This document shows, one piece after another, positions 45,237 to 55,123 of a stretch of 64,000 bases of DNA. A model generated the notes under the pieces. That model did no database searches, was not told the DNA's origin, and was given only the letters and a program-made list of their open reading frames with translations. The position numbers and the translations under genes were made by a program. Source of the DNA: Mucilaginibacter gracilis (GTDB lineage Bacteria; Bacteroidota; Bacteroidia; Sphingobacteriales; Sphingobacteriaceae); NCBI RefSeq assembly GCF_003633615.1, contig NZ_RBKU01000001.1:1984001-2048000 (forward strand), given 5' to 3'. How positions within the stretch are numbered: the first letter of the stretch is position 1; every line of letters begins with the position of its first letter.

Positions 45237-48059
45237 ATGGATCGTCTCAGTTATCTAAATATCGACAACGCAGCCTATATCGACTCACTTCACGAAGCTT
45301 ACAAACAAGACCCTGAATCTGTTGATTACGGGTGGCAAAAGTTTTTTGAAGGCTTTGATTTTGGTCAAAACGCGCAAGGGGCTTCTGTTAGCGGGGCCGC
45401 AACCCAGGCTACAACCACTGCCACTCCCGACCATATTTTAAAAGAAATTAACGTGCTCAATATGATTAACGGCTACCGTGCCCGTGGTCATTTGTTTACC
45501 CAAACCAACCCGGTTAGGGAGCGCCGCAAGTATTTCCCAGGTAAGGAGCTTGAAACTTTTGGCCTGAGCGATGCCGACCTTGATACCGTGTTTAACGCCG
45601 GAACCGAAGTTGGTTTAGGAGCCGCCAAACTGCGTGATATACACGATATGCTTGAGCAAACCTATTGCCAGGCTATTGGTGCCGAGTACCGCTACATTAG
45701 GAACCCGATAAAAATGAAGTGGTTTGAGGATAGGATGGAAAAGGTGCGCAATATGCCAACTTTTTCTACCGACGAAAAAAAGCGTATCCTCAATAAATTA
45801 AACCAGGCCGTTGTATTCGAAAACTTTTTAGGTACTAAGTTTTTAGGCCAAAAGCGTTTTTCGTTAGAAGGCGCGGAGGCTTTGATACCGGCTCTTGATT
45901 CGGTTATTGAAAAAGGTGCCGATTTGGGCCTCGAAGAATTTGTGATTGGTATGGCTCACCGCGGACGTTTAAACGTGCTGGTGAACATCATGAAAAAATC
46001 GTACAAAGAGGTTTTCTCGGAGTTTCAGGGTAAAAGCTACGATGCCGATTCGTCATTTGGTGGCGACGTAAAATACCACCTTGGTTACTCAAACGATATT
46101 GAAACTACTAACGGCAAAAAAGTTCACCTGAGCCTTTGCCCCAACCCATCGCACCTGGAAACTGTAAACCCTATTGTTGAAGGTTTGGTACGATCGAAAA
46201 TTGATTTTAAATACGAGGGCGATTATAAAAAAATTGCACCTATATTAATACACGGCGATGCGGCAGTTGCCGGCCAGGGTATTGTTTACGAGGTTTTGCA
46301 AATGTCGAAACTGGATGGCTACCGCACGGGTGGTACAATCCATTTGGTTATTAACAACCAAATAGGTTTTACAACCAACACAAAAGATGCGCGCTCAAGT
46401 ACCTATTGTACCGATGTTGCCAAAACTGTGTTATCGCCGGTATTGCACGTAAACGGAGATGATGCCGAAGCTTTGGCTTACGCCATAAATTTGGCGATGG
46501 AATACCGCCAAACTTTTCACGAAGATGTATTTATTGATATTTTATGCTACCGCCGCTACGGGCACAACGAGGCCGATGAGCCTAAGTTTACCCAGCCGCT
46601 GCTGTATAAAGCTATAGAATCGCACGCTAACCCGCGTGATATTTACAACCAGAAACTGATTGCAAACGGAAGCGTTGGTGCAACTTATGCTGCCGAAATA
46701 GAAAAGGCTTTTAAAGCGCAACTGCAAACCATGCTTGACGAAAGTAAGGCCGAAGACCGGTTTACCGAAAGCAAGCCCATGTATAGCGGTGCGTGGCAGG
46801 GTTTACACATAGCCAACGAAAAGGAATTGAATGCATCGCCTGATACTTCGATATCCGAAGATGAATTTATGGCTATTGGAAAAGGGTTAACCACTTTGCC
46901 AAAGGATAAAGATTTTTTTAAAAAAATAGAGAAACTTTTTGAAGACCGTAGCAATATGGTTAAAAAAACCAAGGTTTTTGATTGGGCCATGGGCGAGTTA
47001 ATTGCTTATGGAAGTTTACTGAAAGAAAACCACCGCGTGCGCCTAAGCGGCGAGGATGTTAAGCGTGGTACGTTTTCTCACCGGCATGCTGTTTTAACGC
47101 TCGAAGACTCGGAAGAGGAATATACACCCTTAAATACTTTGGGTACCGAAGCTAAATTTGATGTTTACAACTCGCTGCTATCAGAGTATGGTGTTTTAGG
47201 TTTTGAATATGGCTACGCTTTGGCAGACCCTAATGCATTAACCATTTGGGAAGCGCAATTTGGCGACTTTTATAACGGCGCCCAAATTATAGTTGACCAA
47301 TACATAGCCAGTGCCGAAACCAAATGGCAACGTGGCAATGGTTTGGTAATGTTATTACCACACGGTTACGAGGGGCAGGGTCCCGAGCATTCGTCGGCCC
47401 GTATTGAGCGTTTTATGGAGCTTTGCGCCGATAGCAATATCCAGGTTGTAAACTGTAGCACACCTGCAAACTTTTTCCACGTGTTGCGCCGCCAGTTGCA
47501 CCGCGAGTTTCGTAAGCCATTAATTGTGTTTACACCAAAGAGTTTGCTGCGTAACCCGCAATGTGTATCGCCGATGGAAGAGTTTACCCAAGGCAAGTTT
47601 CGCGAATTGATTGAGGATAGCTTTGTGACCGAAAAGAGCGTTAAACGCGTTCTGTTTTGCTCGGGCAAAATATATTACGATTTGTTAGAGAAACAGCAAA
47701 CCGACAAACGTAAAGATGTAGCCATTGTACGTATTGAGCAATTGTACCCTACGCCAATGGTTGCCATGCAAAAGGTGAAAACCAAATATGTAAATGCCAC
47801 CGAATTTTTCTGGGTGCAGGAAGAACCCGAGAATATGGGTGCATGGCCGTATATGTGCCGCAAGTTCCGCAAAAGCGAGTTACAACTTGAAGTTATTTCG
47901 CGCAAGGAAAGCAGCAGTACTGCCACCGGTTATGCTAAACAACATACATCGCAACAGTTGTATATTGTGAGTAAGGCTTTTAGTGCCCCTGCCGGAGAAG
48001 AGGTAAAAGAATCGATTAAAAAGACCGCCGAAAAAATGGCCACAACAAGTGCCGATTAA
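45237..48059 (+). CDS. sucA: 2-oxoglutarate dehydrogenase E1 component
   Basis: Thiamine-diphosphate decarboxylase of the TCA-cycle 2-oxoglutarate dehydrogenase complex. 940 aa, full length. E1 features: the N-terminal E2-docking helix region (YKQDPESVDYGWQKFFEGFD), VIGMAHRGRLNVL, SLCPNPSHLETVNP, and the ThDP site (GDAAVAGQGIVYEVLQM, YRRYGHNEADEP). The E2 gene follows 21 nt later, so sucA-sucB form an operon; lpd (E3) lies 9 kb further down. Confidence 0.98.
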   Translation: MDRLSYLNIDNAAYIDSLHEAYKQDPESVDYGWQKFFEGFDFGQNAQGASVSGAATQATTTATPDHILKEINVLNMINGYRARGHLFTQTNPVRERRKYFPGKELETFGLSDADLDTVFNAGTEVGLGAAKLRDIHDMLEQTYCQAIGAEYRYIRNPIKMKWFEDRMEKVRNMPTFSTDEKKRILNKLNQAVVFENFLGTKFLGQKRFSLEGAEALIPALDSVIEKGADLGLEEFVIGMAHRGRLNVLVNIMKKSYKEVFSEFQGKSYDADSSFGGDVKYHLGYSNDIETTNGKKVHLSLCPNPSHLETVNPIVEGLVRSKIDFKYEGDYKKIAPILIHGDAAVAGQGIVYEVLQMSKLDGYRTGGTIHLVINNQIGFTTNTKDARSSTYCTDVAKTVLSPVLHVNGDDAEALAYAINLAMEYRQTFHEDVFIDILCYRRYGHNEADEPKFTQPLLYKAIESHANPRDIYNQKLIANGSVGATYAAEIEKAFKAQLQTMLDESKAEDRFTESKPMYSGAWQGLHIANEKELNASPDTSISEDEFMAIGKGLTTLPKDKDFFKKIEKLFEDRSNMVKKTKVFDWAMGELIAYGSLLKENHRVRLSGEDVKRGTFSHRHAVLTLEDSEEEYTPLNTLGTEAKFDVYNSLLSEYGVLGFEYGYALADPNALTIWEAQFGDFYNGAQIIVDQYIASAETKWQRGNGLVMLLPHGYEGQGPEHSSARIERFMELCADSNIQVVNCSTPANFFHVLRRQLHREFRKPLIVFTPKSLLRNPQCVSPMEEFTQGKFRELIEDSFVTEKSVKRVLFCSGKIYYDLLEKQQTDKRKDVAIVRIEQLYPTPMVAMQKVKTKYVNATEFFWVQEEPENMGAWPYMCRKFRKSELQLEVISRKESSSTATGYAKQHTSQQLYIVSKAFSAPAGEEVKESIKKTAEKMATTSAD

Positions 48060-48080
48060 TACGTTACACTAAATAATATT

Positions 48081-49646
48081 ATGAGTTTAGAAATCAAGGT
48101 TCCGCCGGTAGGCGAATCAATTACCGAAGTTACTTTGTCGCAATGGTTAAAAAAAGATGGCGACACGGTTGAAATGGATGAAGTGATTGCCGAATTAGAA
48201 TCAGATAAAGCCACATTTGAGTTAACTGCCGAAAAAGCCGGAATTTTAAAAACTATTGCTAAAGAAGGTGATGTTATACCCGTAGGTGGTGTAGTATGCT
48301 CAATTGAAGAAGCAGGCGCACCGGCAGCAGCAACACAAGCTGTTGCAGCAAGTGCAGCACCAGCAGCACCCGTTGAAGAAAAAACAGCACCTGTTGCAGC
48401 ACCAGCTCCGGCAGCATCTGAAGCAAAAGCGATTGACGTAAAAGTTCCGCCTGTTGGCGAATCTATCACCGAAGTAACTTTATCGCGCTGGATAAAAAAG
48501 GATGGCGACACTGTTGCGATGGATGAGGCTATTGCCGAATTAGAATCGGACAAGGCCACATTCGAGCTTACCGCCGAGCAAGCCGGAACCTTAAAAACCA
48601 TAGCCAAAGAAGGCGATGTGTTGCCAATTGGTGCTGTAGTTTGCAGCATTAGCGGTGGCGGTGCTTCTGCCCCGGCACCTGCACCTGTTGCAGCAGCCGC
48701 TGCAAGCACGCCTGCTACACAAGTGGTAGCCGCCGATAAAAATACTTATGCATCGGGCACGCCATCACCGGCAGCCGGTAAAATATTAGCCGAAAAAGGC
48801 ATTGATGCCAAAGGCGTAAACGGTACCGGTGTAGATGGCCGGATTACCAAAGAAGACGCGCTTAACGCCCAGAAGGCAAGCCCTAAGCCGGAAGCCGTTA
48901 GCGCTAAGCCCGCACCAGCAGCACAACCTGCCGCACCTGTGGGCTCAAGAGTTGAGCGTCGCGAAAAAATGACTTCGTTGCGTAAAACTATAGCCAAGCG
49001 CCTGGTTGCCGTTAAACAGGAAACCGCCATGTTAACTACCTTTAACGAGGTTGATATGGCCCCAATAATGGAACTGCGCAGCAAATACAAAGATAAGTTT
49101 AAAGAAAAACATGGCGTAGGCTTAGGCTTTATGTCGTTTTTTACCAAAGCTGTTTGCGAGGCCCTTAAAGATTGGCCTGCAGTAGGTGCCCGTATAGATG
49201 GCGACGAAATTGTTTACAGCCAATTTGCAGATATATCAATAGCCGTTTCGGCACCTAAGGGTTTGGTAGTTCCTATCATCCGCAATGCGGGCGATATGAG
49301 CCTTGCCGAAATTGAAAAGGCCGTTGTTGCTTTAGCCGGTAAGGCCCGCGATGGTAAATTAACTATTGAGGATATGACAGGCGGAACATTTACCATTACC
49401 AATGGTGGTATATTTGGTTCCATGATGTCTACCCCAATCATTAATTCGCCGCAATCTGCCATATTAGGTATGCACAATATTATTGAGCGCCCCGTAGCAG
49501 TAAACGGCCAAGTAGTTATCCGCCCCATGATGTACCTCGCACTATCATACGATCACCGCATTATTGATGGCCGCGAATCGGTAAGTTTCCTGGTACGTGT
49601 AAAGCAATTATTAGAAGATCCCGCAAGGTTGTTGTTGGGTGTATAG
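48081..49646 (+). CDS. sucB: 2-oxoglutarate dehydrogenase E2 with two lipoyl domains
   Basis: Dihydrolipoyl succinyltransferase core of the complex, 521 aa. Two tandem lipoyl domains carry the lipoylation motif ESDKATFEL with Lys43 and Lys158, joined by Ala/Pro-rich linkers; the classical E2o has one. An E1/E3-binding domain follows at about 225-265 ([19 protein letters not shown]) and the catalytic domain ends with DHRIIDG (His492, Asp496). The two lipoyl units share most of their residues but differ at many synonymous sites, so the duplication is not recent. In operon with sucA, terminator behind. Confidence 0.97.
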   Translation: MSLEIKVPPVGESITEVTLSQWLKKDGDTVEMDEVIAELESDKATFELTAEKAGILKTIAKEGDVIPVGGVVCSIEEAGAPAAATQAVAASAAPAAPVEEKTAPVAAPAPAASEAKAIDVKVPPVGESITEVTLSRWIKKDGDTVAMDEAIAELESDKATFELTAEQAGTLKTIAKEGDVLPIGAVVCSISGGGASAPAPAPVAAAAASTPATQVVAADKNTYASGTPSPAAGKILAEKGIDAKGVNGTGVDGRITKEDALNAQKASPKPEAVSAKPAPAAQPAAPVGSRVERREKMTSLRKTIAKRLVAVKQETAMLTTFNEVDMAPIMELRSKYKDKFKEKHGVGLGFMSFFTKAVCEALKDWPAVGARIDGDEIVYSQFADISIAVSAPKGLVVPIIRNAGDMSLAEIEKAVVALAGKARDGKLTIEDMTGGTFTITNGGIFGSMMSTPIINSPQSAILGMHNIIERPVAVNGQVVIRPMMYLALSYDHRIIDGRESVSFLVRVKQLLEDPARLLLGV

Positions 49647-49682
49647 TCCCACAGACCCCTAAAAAGGTAGTAAAATATGAAG

Positions 49683-49706
49683 ACCCGGTTTATCCGGGTT
49701 TTTTTA
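49683..49706 (+). terminator. Terminator after sucB
   Basis: Stem ACCCGG/CCGGGT (49683-49688, 49694-49699) followed by a long T run. Confidence 0.85.
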
Positions 49707-49720
49707 TGGAATGAGCTTTT

Positions 49721-49753
49721 AGCTTTGCCAACTTTTTAAAAGTTGGCAAAGCT
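49721..49753. repeat. Perfect 16-bp inverted repeat, GCCAACTTTT type
   Basis: Arms AGCTTTGCCAACTTTT (49721-49736) and AAAAGTTGGCAAAGCT (49738-49753) around one T. A shorter relative is at 50291-50310 (GGCAACTTTTTAAAAGTTATC), so the DinB gene lies between two copies. A dispersed intergenic repeat. Confidence 0.7.
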
Positions 49754-49782
49754 CTGTATCTTTCGGAATCACCTGTTTTTGA

Positions 49783-50238
49783 TTAAACAATCTTACTCAT
49801 AGCCACAGCGGTGCCAATATGTAAACCTTCGTGAAAGGGTAAAAAGGCCACTGCTTCGGTAACGTTGTTTAGGGTAACACCGTAACGGGTTGTCCAGCTT
49901 GGGTAGTTGGCAAACATATCGGTTTGCAGGTGTGCTTCCAGTTGTGTTAGTGTTGAGGTAAAAAGGTGTTTTATTTCATCAAATTCGGCCATATCAAAAA
50001 ACCTTTCGGGTTTCGAACCGGGCTTGTAGTTGTTAAAAAACTCATCGGTTATAATTGTATCCTGGCCTGCACGTTTGTAGCAAATACCTTGTTGGGCGGC
50101 CACCATATGGCCAAGGTTCCATATTATGTTGTTTTTAAAACCTGTAGGAATATGGTTTAACTGTTCAATGGTTAATGGTTCTAAAATTTCTAATACCTTG
50201 AGGCGGGGTTTTAATATAATTTCGAGAGATTTGAGCAT
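49783..50238 (-). CDS. DinB-family protein
   Basis: 151 aa from ATG 50238 (MLKSLEIILKPRLKVLE); a TTG at 50271 is the alternative. DinB four-helix bundle with metal-binding histidines spread as WNLGHMVAAQ (near 51) and FLPFHEGLHIG (near 135). Members are often thiol-dependent transferases or stress proteins; the reaction is unknown. Confidence 0.85.
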   Translation of the reverse strand: MLKSLEIILKPRLKVLEILEPLTIEQLNHIPTGFKNNIIWNLGHMVAAQQGICYKRAGQDTIITDEFFNNYKPGSKPERFFDMAEFDEIKHLFTSTLTQLEAHLQTDMFANYPSWTTRYGVTLNNVTEAVAFLPFHEGLHIGTAVAMSKIV

Positions 50239-50283
50239 TGCTTTGTAATTTGGATAGGCAATATTACACAATTACCGCGAATT

Positions 50284-50291
50284 TAGATTTG
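50284..50291 (+). promoter_or_regulatory. -7 promoter element of the first GT39 gene
   Basis: TAGATTTG, exact TAnnTTTG match, 55 nt upstream of the ATG at 50347. Confidence 0.4.
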
Positions 50292-50346
50292 GCAACTTTT
50301 TAAAAGTTATCGGATCTGTTGCATAAATTCGCAGTTACTATATCAA

Positions 50347-52062
50347 ATGCAAGAAACAAAAACCATATCACCTTCCAACAAACCCATCTGGTATTTCCTG
50401 TTATTTTGGACGGCGTTTAACCTTATCCAATCGTACACACTTGAGGTACACGGCGACGAGGCTTACTACTGGATGTATTCCCGGTTTTTAGACTGGGGAT
50501 ATTTTGACCACCCGCCAATGGTGGCCGTTTTTATTAAAATAGGCGATAGTTTAATACACAACGAATTAGGCTTGCGCCTGTTAACTGTGCTAACCAATTC
50601 GGCTTCGTTGTACGTTATCTGGCTCATACTTAAAAGGTATGCCGTTGATGCCAAATGGTTTATATTGGTGGCAGCAAGCCTGTTTATTTTCCACATGTAT
50701 GGGTTTACTACCACGCCCGATTCGCCACTGCTATTTTTTACGGTACTTTTTTATTATTTCTATCAAAAATATATTGAAAAAGACACCTGGTTGCTCGCTC
50801 TTATATTGGCGTTAATAGTAGCATGTTTACTATACAGTAAATATCATGGTGTGCTGCTTATTGGTTTTACCGTGTGTGCCAATGTAAAACTACTTACCCG
50901 CAAAACCTTTTGGCTTATTGCAGTACTGGCTGCGGTGCTGTACATTCCACACGTTTTATGGCAGATAAGCCACAACTACCCATCGCTTAAATACCATTTG
51001 GTTGACCGTTCTGCCGAGCAATACAGTGCCGAATTTACTTACCTGTATCCGCTTGGGCAGTTGGTAATGGCCGGGCCGTTGGTGGGTTGGTTTTTATTTT
51101 ATGCCGCCTTTAAGGTAAAAATTAAAGATGTTTTTATGCGCACGCTGGTGGTTAATTGTATTGGCACCTTTTTGTTTTTTATGGCCACAACCTTAAAAGG
51201 CGAAGTGCAAATGCACTGGACGCTTATTGCGTTTGTACCCCTTATGATGCTGGTGCTAATTAGTTTTAAGCAATTGGTAGTGCCGCAAAAGTGGTTTTAC
51301 AGGCTATCTATCATTAACATCGCTTTAATATTGTTTATACGGGTGGCACTGGTATTTCAGTTTCCGTTTGTGATGCAGGTGGGGCAGTTTAAAAGTTATT
51401 TCGGGTTCCGTAACTGGACGCAGCAGGTACACGGCATTATAGGCAATAACTATCTCATTATTCGCGACGGCTTTCAGGATCCATCTAAATACAATTATTA
51501 CAGTAATTCGGCTAAAGCCATATCTTACGATTCGCGCTATTACCGTAAAACACAATACGATAGCTGGCCCATTGAAGATAGTATGCAGCACAAGCGCGCC
51601 TATTATATGCAGGATGCCTGGGAACCCGGCTTTACTACCGATTCGGTAGTTGACGAGTATAACCTCAAATGGTACACGCTTTGGGTTAACGATGTGCGCA
51701 CCTATCAAAAGGTAAATATTGATGTGCCCGTAAAAACCATGAAATTAAAACCCGGCCAGCAAACAGATATCCGCATTAATATCAACAACCCGTACACGCA
51801 CAATTTAGATTTTAGTAACGATAAGCAACTTCACCAGGTATATTTGGAAGCCTGCTTTTTTCAGTTGGGAAATATTAAGGGAACGCAGTTAGCTGGTGCC
51901 GATTTTAACACCATCACTATTTCGCAACTGCATGAGCGCAATTATGTTTTCCACCTTACGGCGCCGCTTGTTAAAGGCAAGTACGACCTGCTGTTTTCTA
52001 TCCGTACAACACCCTTCGCGGGATCGAGAAATAGCCCCGTAATTAGTTTGGTGGTAGAGTAA
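50347..52062 (+). CDS. GT39/ArnT-like membrane glycosyltransferase
   Basis: 571 aa. N-terminal DE motif region of GT39/PMT enzymes (LEVHGDEAYYWMYSRFLDWG) with about ten membrane spans to residue 350 and a C-terminal periplasmic domain from about 360. Members move sugars from a polyprenyl-phosphate donor to lipid A, proteins or glycans; acceptor unknown. A second, distinct member lies at 60854. Confidence 0.9.
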   Translation: MQETKTISPSNKPIWYFLLFWTAFNLIQSYTLEVHGDEAYYWMYSRFLDWGYFDHPPMVAVFIKIGDSLIHNELGLRLLTVLTNSASLYVIWLILKRYAVDAKWFILVAASLFIFHMYGFTTTPDSPLLFFTVLFYYFYQKYIEKDTWLLALILALIVACLLYSKYHGVLLIGFTVCANVKLLTRKTFWLIAVLAAVLYIPHVLWQISHNYPSLKYHLVDRSAEQYSAEFTYLYPLGQLVMAGPLVGWFLFYAAFKVKIKDVFMRTLVVNCIGTFLFFMATTLKGEVQMHWTLIAFVPLMMLVLISFKQLVVPQKWFYRLSIINIALILFIRVALVFQFPFVMQVGQFKSYFGFRNWTQQVHGIIGNNYLIIRDGFQDPSKYNYYSNSAKAISYDSRYYRKTQYDSWPIEDSMQHKRAYYMQDAWEPGFTTDSVVDEYNLKWYTLWVNDVRTYQKVNIDVPVKTMKLKPGQQTDIRININNPYTHNLDFSNDKQLHQVYLEACFFQLGNIKGTQLAGADFNTITISQLHERNYVFHLTAPLVKGKYDLLFSIRTTPFAGSRNSPVISLVVE

Positions 52063-52160
52063 TGACGGATAGTGTTTAGCCGCAAGTCTTTAGTCAAAAA
52101 AAGAATGAGCTAACTTTTGACTTAGGATTTAGTACTATTAACTTAACAGAAGTCATAAAA

Positions 52161-52190
52161 AAAGCGGGTAACTTTTAATTGCCCGCTTTT
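52161..52190. terminator. Bidirectional terminator
   Basis: AAAGCGGG (52161-52168) pairs with CCCGCTTT (52182-52189) between the GT39 gene and the convergent DUF2807 gene, with A and T runs on both sides. Confidence 0.78.
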
Positions 52191-52212
52191 ACTATATCAA
52201 TGCTGAAATTTA

Positions 52213-52914
52213 TTACATGCGGTGTATATCGCCCGAACCGTGTGTTGAGGTTGAAACCTGTTTAGGCGAACCTGCATAGCGGATATCGCCGGAGCCGGAA
52301 ACCGAGGCGTCGATTTTTTCGCTGGCGTATACCGTAGCATCGCCCGAACCGCTTACGTGAACTATGGAGGTGCCGGTTGCTAAATCGTGTGCAGAAACAT
52401 CGCCCGAGCCAGATACGGTAATGTTAGAGTAATCGGCCCTGCCGCTAACCTTTAAATCGCCGGAGCCGGAAACGCCTGCTTCAAAGTTTTTTACATGCAC
52501 CTTGCCCAATACATCTCCCGAGCCCGATATGCGTATTTTTAGGCTATTGGTGGTGATGCCATCCTTAAAAAAAACATCGCCCGAGCCTGAAACGCCTATG
52601 CTGTTAATATCTTTGGCGTTAATGTAAATTGCCATTTTTTTATTGCTGCCAAACCAGTTTCCCCAACCATTCTCGTTACGGCTGTATATTTTTAAAACAC
52701 CGCCCTGTACCTCGGTTATTATTTTATCAATCACGTTGGCCGGGGCCTCAACATTTACCGATTCGGTTGCGCCCTGGGTAATATAAACATCGTACGAACC
52801 GGAAAGCTGTATGGCATTAAAACCTGTTAAGTGCCTGTTTTGGGTTTCAGCAAAAGCTGTATTTATAAAAAGCAGCGCGGCTGCTGTAAATAAAAGTTTG
52901 GTCAGTAATTTCAT
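52213..52914 (-). CDS. DUF2807 (head-GIN domain) secreted protein
   Basis: 233 aa with a signal peptide (LLFTAAALLFINTAFAE). The DUF2807 beta-solenoid is built of short repeats with the recurring SGSGD/VSGSGDV unit seen at least six times (SGSGDVFFKD, SGSGDVLGKV, SGSGDLKVSG, SGSGDVSAHD, SGSGDATVYA, SGSGDIRYAG). Putative autotransporter-like adhesin of Bacteroidota; function unknown. The repeat is also visible in the DNA. Confidence 0.9.
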   Translation of the reverse strand: MKLLTKLLFTAAALLFINTAFAETQNRHLTGFNAIQLSGSYDVYITQGATESVNVEAPANVIDKIITEVQGGVLKIYSRNENGWGNWFGSNKKMAIYINAKDINSIGVSGSGDVFFKDGITTNSLKIRISGSGDVLGKVHVKNFEAGVSGSGDLKVSGRADYSNITVSGSGDVSAHDLATGTSIVHVSGSGDATVYASEKIDASVSGSGDIRYAGSPKQVSTSTHGSGDIHRM

Positions 52915-53039
52915 AATTGTATCCGTTTTTTTATTTAAGACGCGCGCGAGATAGGTTTGGTTACATGAAAAGTAAAATAGATTAAGCCGAACCGTTTTGA
53001 TTATTGCCTGAATTTGCTGAAAGGGGCTATTAAAAAAAA

Positions 53040-53187
53040 ACTCCCTTGGGGAGAGCCTATGTTAGCCTACTCTTTGATTACCGCCGCGCAAAAGCGCCGT
53101 TAGGTGCAATATGCAGGTAAAAAAACACCCGCATATTGCACCTAACGGCGCAGAAAACACTTTACTCCCCCTTTAGGGAGCTGGGGG
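53040..53187. repeat. Palindromic element upstream of the M1 peptidase stop
   Basis: Ends are CTCCCTTGGGGAG-like (53041 onward) and CTCCCCCTTTAGGGAG (about 53164). Inside is a perfect 21-bp inverted repeat with arms 53094-53114 and 53131-53151 (GCGCCGTTAGGTGCAATATG.. and its complement). It fills most of the 273-nt gap between DUF2807 and the peptidase gene. Confidence 0.75.
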
Positions 53188-54846
53188 TTAATCAACCAAT
53201 ACGCCTATGTAATAGTTAAAAGTATCAACCTCTAAATTTTCTTTAGTGATGCCCGGCATGCTCACGGGGCGCAAATAGGTTGATGGCGATATATAAATGT
53301 ATTGGCCGCCTTTGGCCCTTACTTTTACCGGCATGGTAAAGCCGTTAACATCGGCTATCCAGCGGCAGTAGGTTTTATCGTTATCAAACCTAAACTCTAA
53401 TACAGGGATGTTTTTGTGGCGAAGGTATTGATCGAAAATGGTTGTTAAATCCATACCCGATTGCTGATTAATGTAGTTTATAATATCGGGGGTGGTTACC
53501 GTTTGGTGATAAAAAGTTTTGTTTAATCCGCGCAGTATTTGTCGCCATTTTTCATCATCGTTAATAACGGTACGTACCATATTAAGCAGGTTGCCGCCCT
53601 TATAATACATATCGCCCGATCCTTCTTTGTTTACGTTGTAGGTGCCAATAATGGGTTCGTCGTTCCGGATGGCGCGGCGTGTGCCATGCACATATTCCTG
53701 ACCGGCTTGTTTGCCGTAATAGTACTCGGTAAATAACGACTCTGAGTAGTTGGTGAACCCTTCGTGTATCCACATATCGGCAATATCTTTATCGGTAATG
53801 TTGTTGCCAAACCACTCATGGCCGCTTTCGTGAACAATAATAAAGTCCCATTTTAATCCCCAGCCCGTTCCCGATAAGTCGCGGCCTAAATAGCCGTTTT
53901 GAAATTTATTACCATAGGTTACGGCACTTTGGTGCTCCATACCTAAATAATGCGTTTCAACAAGTTTATAGCCATCCTGGTACCAGGGGTATGGGCCAAA
54001 CCAATGCTCAAATGCTTTTAGCATAGGTTTTACGTTAGCATCAAATTGCTTTTTTGCTTTTGCCAAATGCTCGGGCAATACCCAATAATCCAGGGTGAGT
54101 TTGCCTTTTTCACCATCGTAGGTATCGGCTATGTGCTGGTAATCGCCAATATTGACCGAAACATCGTAGTTGTTAATGGGGTTGGCAACAAACCAATCAA
54201 AACGGGTGTATCCATCCTTTAAATCGGTAGTTTTGCGTAAACGGCCGTTTGAAACATCCTTTAAGCCTTTTGGCACGCTAATGCTAATCATCATGCTGTC
54301 TACTTCGTCAAAAAGCTGGTCTTTATTTGGCCACCAACAGCTTGCGCCAATGCCCTCGCAGGCGGTAGATACCCAGGGTTTACCTAACGAATCGGCAGCG
54401 AAAACAAAGCCTCCATCCCAGGGTGCATTGCTGGCTATGGTTGGCTTGCCACTGTAGTAAACGGTAAACTGCTCTTTGCTTCCCTTGGCTATGGTTTTTG
54501 GGAAGGTTACAAACACGGCATTAAACTCGCGGGTATAAGGCAATGGCTTGCCCTGGTATAAAATGTTGTTGATGGTGAGGTTTGCAAAAAGGTCGAACTG
54601 TAGTTTACTAAAATCGGTAGTGGCGGTAAATTTGAACAGATTGCTGCCGCTGATGGCTTTTTGGTCGATATCAACTTTAACATCAAGGTGGTAATAATTA
54701 ATATCGTAACAGGTGCGCAGCGGCGACGTAGTGCTGCCGCGTAAGCTATCGGCATGGGTAAATGCAGGGCGGGAGCGTTGGGCCAGGGCACTTAGGGCAC
54801 ATGTACCTATAATAAATACGGTTGTTAAAAGGCGGTGTAGTTTCAT
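53188..54846 (-). CDS. M1-family metallopeptidase
   Basis: Start at ATG 54846 (MKLHRLLTTVFIIGTCAL), giving a clean signal peptide; 552 aa. M1 zinc site HESGH followed 18 residues later by Glu (HEGFTN), near residue 337; exopeptidase-type GMEH (LGMEHQSAV) replaces the common GxMEN, as in the Bacteroidota subfamily. Lacks the long C-terminal armadillo domain of eukaryote-type aminopeptidases. Probably a periplasmic aminopeptidase. Both flanks carry palindromic repeats. Confidence 0.93.
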   Translation of the reverse strand: MKLHRLLTTVFIIGTCALSALAQRSRPAFTHADSLRGSTTSPLRTCYDINYYHLDVKVDIDQKAISGSNLFKFTATTDFSKLQFDLFANLTINNILYQGKPLPYTREFNAVFVTFPKTIAKGSKEQFTVYYSGKPTIASNAPWDGGFVFAADSLGKPWVSTACEGIGASCWWPNKDQLFDEVDSMMISISVPKGLKDVSNGRLRKTTDLKDGYTRFDWFVANPINNYDVSVNIGDYQHIADTYDGEKGKLTLDYWVLPEHLAKAKKQFDANVKPMLKAFEHWFGPYPWYQDGYKLVETHYLGMEHQSAVTYGNKFQNGYLGRDLSGTGWGLKWDFIIVHESGHEWFGNNITDKDIADMWIHEGFTNYSESLFTEYYYGKQAGQEYVHGTRRAIRNDEPIIGTYNVNKEGSGDMYYKGGNLLNMVRTVINDDEKWRQILRGLNKTFYHQTVTTPDIINYINQQSGMDLTTIFDQYLRHKNIPVLEFRFDNDKTYCRWIADVNGFTMPVKVRAKGGQYIYISPSTYLRPVSMPGITKENLEVDTFNYYIGVLVD

Positions 54847-54946
54847 TATGTATTGTTTAAAAATGCTCTTTTCGTTATTTGTTACCAATATGTTTTTATT
54901 CTAATCTTGAGCGTAAGTCCATCATACGATAAACGATTTTTTTATT

Positions 54947-55057
54947 CCCTCCTCGGGGAGGGGTGCGTTAGGCTGTGAAGGTGCAGGGAGGGGTTTATTC
55001 GCCTTGTTCTCGCATAAACCCATCCCTGCACCCTCCCGTTGGGATGGAATCGCACCA
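54947..55057. repeat. Palindromic element upstream of the M1 peptidase gene
   Basis: Inverted repeat with arms GGTGCAGGGAGGGGTTTA (54980-54997) and TAAACCCATCCCTGCACC (55015-55032), one mismatch, inside CCTCGGGGAGGGG and CCCGTTGGGATGG outer ends. Together with 53040-53187 it brackets the peptidase gene. Confidence 0.7.
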
Positions 55058-55123
55058 CCCCAATGCTTGAAACTTATATTCTGTCCCTTATTATTAAAAA
55101 TTCGAAACTGAACTGTTTTATGG

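Noticed and set aside
48056..48709. 217-codon ORF antisense to sucB
   Set aside because: Arises from the Ala/Pro-rich codon pattern of the lipoyl linker region on the other strand; low-complexity Ala/Ser/Thr product with no features.
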